A stretch of 64,000 nucleotides of DNA from Trueperaceae bacterium (GTDB taxonomy: Bacteria > Deinococcota > Deinococci > Deinococcales > Trueperaceae): the NCBI GenBank assembly GCA_011389865.1, contig JAABTL010000011.1, forward strand, positions 1 through 64,000. The letters run 5' to 3'. Position numbers and translations under genes: made by a program. The notes beneath the pieces were generated by a model. That model was not told the origin of the DNA. It saw only the letters and a program-made list of their open reading frames with translations, and did not search any database. Below, one piece after another: positions 61,645-64,000 of this stretch; position 1 is the first letter of the stretch, and every line of letters begins with the position of its first letter.

Positions 61645-63186
61645 TCAGTTGACCGGCTTCGCGTCGAACATCCACAGGTACTCGTCCGGACGCGGCGACC
61701 AGTCGATCTCGTTCGTGACGCCGGCCATGTTCTCGAGCTGGAACAGGTGGACGTAGACCCGCTCTTCGGCCACGATGGTGAAGATCTCGCGGAACAGCTC
61801 GGCCCGCCGCTCCTGGTCCATCTCCACGAGCGCCTGCGCGTAGATCTCGTCGAAGTGCGGGTTGCACCACTGCGACATCATCGAATAGGTGCCGGCATCG
61901 CCACAACGAATCGCCGTGTAGGTGAGCGCCGCGTCGCCGAGCGAGTTCCCCAGCCCGATGAGGGCCATGTTCTGCACGTTCTCGGTCCGCCACACGCGGC
62001 TCTGGTAAGCGCTCCACTCCAGGATCTCGAGGGTGGTGTTGATCCCCACCGCCTCCAGCATCACGCCGGTGAGTTCGGCGATCTCGGTGTCGAGCGGGTA
62101 GCGGCCCGCCGGCCCCTGGATGTGGATCGTCAGCTCTCCGGGACCGTAACCCGCCTCGGCCAGCAACTCCACGGCGCGTTCGGGGTCGTAGACGTAGCTG
62201 TCGTGGAACTCCATCGGCGCCGCCACGATGCCGGGGCTGGCACGGCCGCGGACCGGGGTGCCGAGGCCGTCGAACAGCGCGTCGACCAGGAGCTGGTTGT
62301 CGATGGCGTAGTCGATGGCGGTGCGCACCCGCACGTCGCTGGTGCCGACCCCCTCGGTGTTCATGATGTACATCATCACGCGCGGGGTGGGCCAGGGCTC
62401 GATGCGGACGTTCTCCGCGTTCTCCACGCGCGCTCGGTCCGCCGGCGGGATGTTGGTGGCGATGTGCACGCCGCCGGTGAGCAGCTCGGCCACGCGGGTG
62501 GAGGCCTCGGGGATGGTGCGGTGGATCAGCCGATCCCAGACCGGGCGGCCGCGCCAGTGATCGTCGAACGCCTCCATGACGAGGCGGTCGTCGCGCCGCC
62601 ACTCGACCACCTCGAAGGGGCCGGTGCCGACCGGGTTGTGGTCGCTGATGTTCTCCCAGCCACCGATCGCCTCGATGTGGTGCTTGGCGAGGATCGACGA
62701 GCCGATGCGGCTCAGGCGGCTGAGCAGCACGGGCTCGGGCTCGTGGGTGTGGATGATGATCTCGAACGGGCCGACGATCTCCACCTCGCGGATCTGGCGA
62801 TACTGGCCGTACTCCTGCAGCGACGAATCGGTGGCCACCCGTTCGAGGGTGAACTTCACGTCCTCGGCGGTGAAGGGCTCGCCATCGTGCCACAGCACGC
62901 CCTCGCGCAACATGAAGCGCATCGACAGGTCGTCGATCCGCTCCCACGAGGTGGCCAGCGCGGGCTGCAGCACGCCGTCGGCGTCCTTGAACACCAGGTA
63001 GTCGAAGATGTTGACGTGGATGGCCTCGACGGCAGTGGTGTTGTGGTCGTGGATGTCCCAGCCTTCGTGGTCGATGCCCTGCGCCACGACGAGTTCGCGC
63101 ACGGACTGCGCCGTGGCGAGGCTCAGGGCGCCTGCGGCGGTCACCGCCAGCGCCAGGGCAGCCAGATACCTCAGATGTCGTCTCAT
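61645..63186 (-). CDS. Family 5 extracellular substrate-binding protein (peptide/opine ABC importer)
   Basis: A 513-residue DppA/OppA-like binding protein. Signal peptide RHLRYLAALALAVTAAGAL, then ALATSWERIDDLSMRFMLRE, GVLWHDGEPFTAEDVKFTLE (SBP_bac_5 signature), PVGTGPFEVVEWRRDD and LLAEAGYGPGELTIHIQGPA. GGAGG precedes the ATG at 63186. It is encoded opposite to the permeases but is probably their ligand-binding subunit. It is divergent from the second M20 gene. Confidence 0.94.
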   Translation of the reverse strand: MRRHLRYLAALALAVTAAGALSLATAQSVRELVVAQGIDHEGWDIHDHNTTAVEAIHVNIFDYLVFKDADGVLQPALATSWERIDDLSMRFMLREGVLWHDGEPFTAEDVKFTLERVATDSSLQEYGQYRQIREVEIVGPFEIIIHTHEPEPVLLSRLSRIGSSILAKHHIEAIGGWENISDHNPVGTGPFEVVEWRRDDRLVMEAFDDHWRGRPVWDRLIHRTIPEASTRVAELLTGGVHIATNIPPADRARVENAENVRIEPWPTPRVMMYIMNTEGVGTSDVRVRTAIDYAIDNQLLVDALFDGLGTPVRGRASPGIVAAPMEFHDSYVYDPERAVELLAEAGYGPGELTIHIQGPAGRYPLDTEIAELTGVMLEAVGINTTLEILEWSAYQSRVWRTENVQNMALIGLGNSLGDAALTYTAIRCGDAGTYSMMSQWCNPHFDEIYAQALVEMDQERRAELFREIFTIVAEERVYVHLFQLENMAGVTNEIDWSPRPDEYLWMFDAKPVN

Positions 63187-63398
63187 GAAGTCCTCCACGT
63201 GTCCGTCCGACGCAACCACGGGCGACGTCGCCGGTCGTGCGCCCCTTCGGCGCACGCGTCCCGCGATGTCCCATCGGCCCCGTCGACATTTCACGGTAGC
63301 CGCCCGCACGCACGGCGGTCAACCGTGACCGGGCGACGCGCTCTCGGCGTGCGGTGGTAGCTTGCGGGCATCGACCGAAGCCACCCCAGGGAGGACCC

Positions 63399-64000
63399 AT
63401 GGACCTGAGCGCCGCCTTCGAACTGCGCCCCGACCTCGTTGCCTGGCGTCGGCACCTGCACGCCCACCCCGAGCTCGCCTACCAGGAACACGCCACCGCG
63501 GCGTTCGTGCGGGAGCGCCTCGAGCAGTTGGGCCTGCGTCCGTCGCCACCCCTGGCGGGCGGCACCGGCCTGACCTGCCTGATCGCTGGCGACACCGACG
63601 GCCCCACGGTCGCCCTGCGCGCCGACATGGACGCGCTGCCGATCCAGGAAGCGACCGGCGCGGACTACGCCTCCACGGTGCCCGGCGTCGCCCACCTCTG
63701 CGGCCACGACGCCCACACGACCATGCTGCTCGGCGCTGCAGCGCTGCTCGCCCGGAGGCGCCCCGAGCACGGCCACGTCAAGCTCCTCTTCCAACCGGCC
63801 GAGGAGGGCGGCGCCGGCGCCGCGCGGATGATCGAGGACGGCGCGCTCGAGGACCCCACCGTGTCCGCCGTCTTCGGCCTGCACGTCGACCCGAACCAAC
63901 CGGTGGGCGCCCTGAGCGTCACGCCGGGGCCGGCCACCGCCGCCAGCGACGGGCTCGACATCGAGATCATCGGCGAGGGCGGCCACGCCGCGAGGCCTCA
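63399..64000 (+). CDS. M20 family amidohydrolase, truncated by the window edge
   Basis: The first about 200 residues of an N-acyl-amino-acid amidohydrolase/carboxypeptidase. LVAWRRHLHAHPELAYQEHA, VALRADMDALPIQE, VAHLCGHDAHTTMLLGAAAL (metal ligands), LFQPAEEGGAGAARMIEDG and the start of the lid domain, IEIIGEGGHAARP, are intact. GGGAGG precedes the ATG. The RADMDALP motif puts it in the HipO/aminoacylase branch, distinct from the M20 gene at 58292. It continues past 64000. Confidence 0.93.
   Translation, partial: MDLSAAFELRPDLVAWRRHLHAHPELAYQEHATAAFVRERLEQLGLRPSPPLAGGTGLTCLIAGDTDGPTVALRADMDALPIQEATGADYASTVPGVAHLCGHDAHTTMLLGAAALLARRRPEHGHVKLLFQPAEEGGAGAARMIEDGALEDPTVSAVFGLHVDPNQPVGALSVTPGPATAASDGLDIEIIGEGGHAARP

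Overview
The window is a contiguous, gene-dense, very GC-rich bacterial chromosome segment with no rRNA, tRNA, CRISPR array, phage or insertion-sequence gene that I could recognise. Several traits point to Deinococcota, possibly near the Trueperales (inference): a canonical GlnRS carrying a C-terminal GatB/YqeY-type domain, a HAIR-like (HspR-type) site in front of dnaK, a vegetative sigma factor with a long Lys/Ala/Pro-rich N-terminus, and many start codons that sit 5-7 nt behind a TANNNT box with no Shine-Dalgarno sequence, as expected for leaderless mRNAs. A species cannot be named from sequence reading alone. The last gene runs off the right edge.

Layout. 0-4 kb: frr, cdsA and glnS on the + strand. 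4-6 kb: an S10 carboxypeptidase and a small unknown gene on the - strand. 6-14.5 kb: an unknown nuclease-like gene (+) facing addA, addB and a YyaL/DUF255 thioredoxin-domain gene (-). 14.5-20 kb: pdxH (+), then a chaperone block read dnaK-grpE-dnaJ(CbpA type)-parvulin PPIase on the - strand, with a sigma70 promoter and HAIR-like operator at about 19.9 kb. 20-22.7 kb: YciI-like gene, dienelactone-hydrolase-like gene, mobA and a pentapeptide-repeat gene. 22.7-31 kb (-): a purine acquisition block of ABC ATPase, two permeases, a BMP-family binding protein, adenine deaminase and guanine deaminase. 31-33.3 kb: nfuA-like and Crp/Fnr regulator (-) divergent from lexA (+).

33.3-46.9 kb (+) is a galactoside utilisation locus: binding protein, two permeases, GH42 beta-galactosidase, LacI regulator, GH4 alpha-galactosidase-like enzyme, a cysteine-free MDR dehydrogenase, a Gfo/Idh/MocA oxidoreductase, then (after an intruding AAA/DUF4143 ATPase gene) galT and galK. 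A sigma70 promoter with a LacI-type palindrome over the predicted start site precedes the block. 46.9-56.3 kb (-): membrane PAF-acetylhydrolase-like gene, CoA-transferase III carrying an in-frame multi-hairpin insertion, glycerophosphodiesterase, rpoD, gnd and a GGDEF-EAL protein. 56.4-64 kb: alpha/beta hydrolase, small unknown gene, an M20 amidohydrolase, DppB/DppC-like permeases, a convergent family 5 binding protein and a second, truncated M20 gene. The last four look like one peptide or acyl-amino-acid uptake and hydrolysis set.

The most unusual pattern is a recurring class of short in-frame tandem repeats in otherwise conserved genes (glnS, the nuclease-like gene, addA, addB). Each is built by alternating an arm and its reverse complement, so the DNA can fold into several alternative hairpins while the period stays a multiple of three. 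The sequences differ from locus to locus but the architecture is the same. The CoA-transferase gene has a related, more elaborate four-hairpin insertion, and looser versions lie between genes around rpoD.
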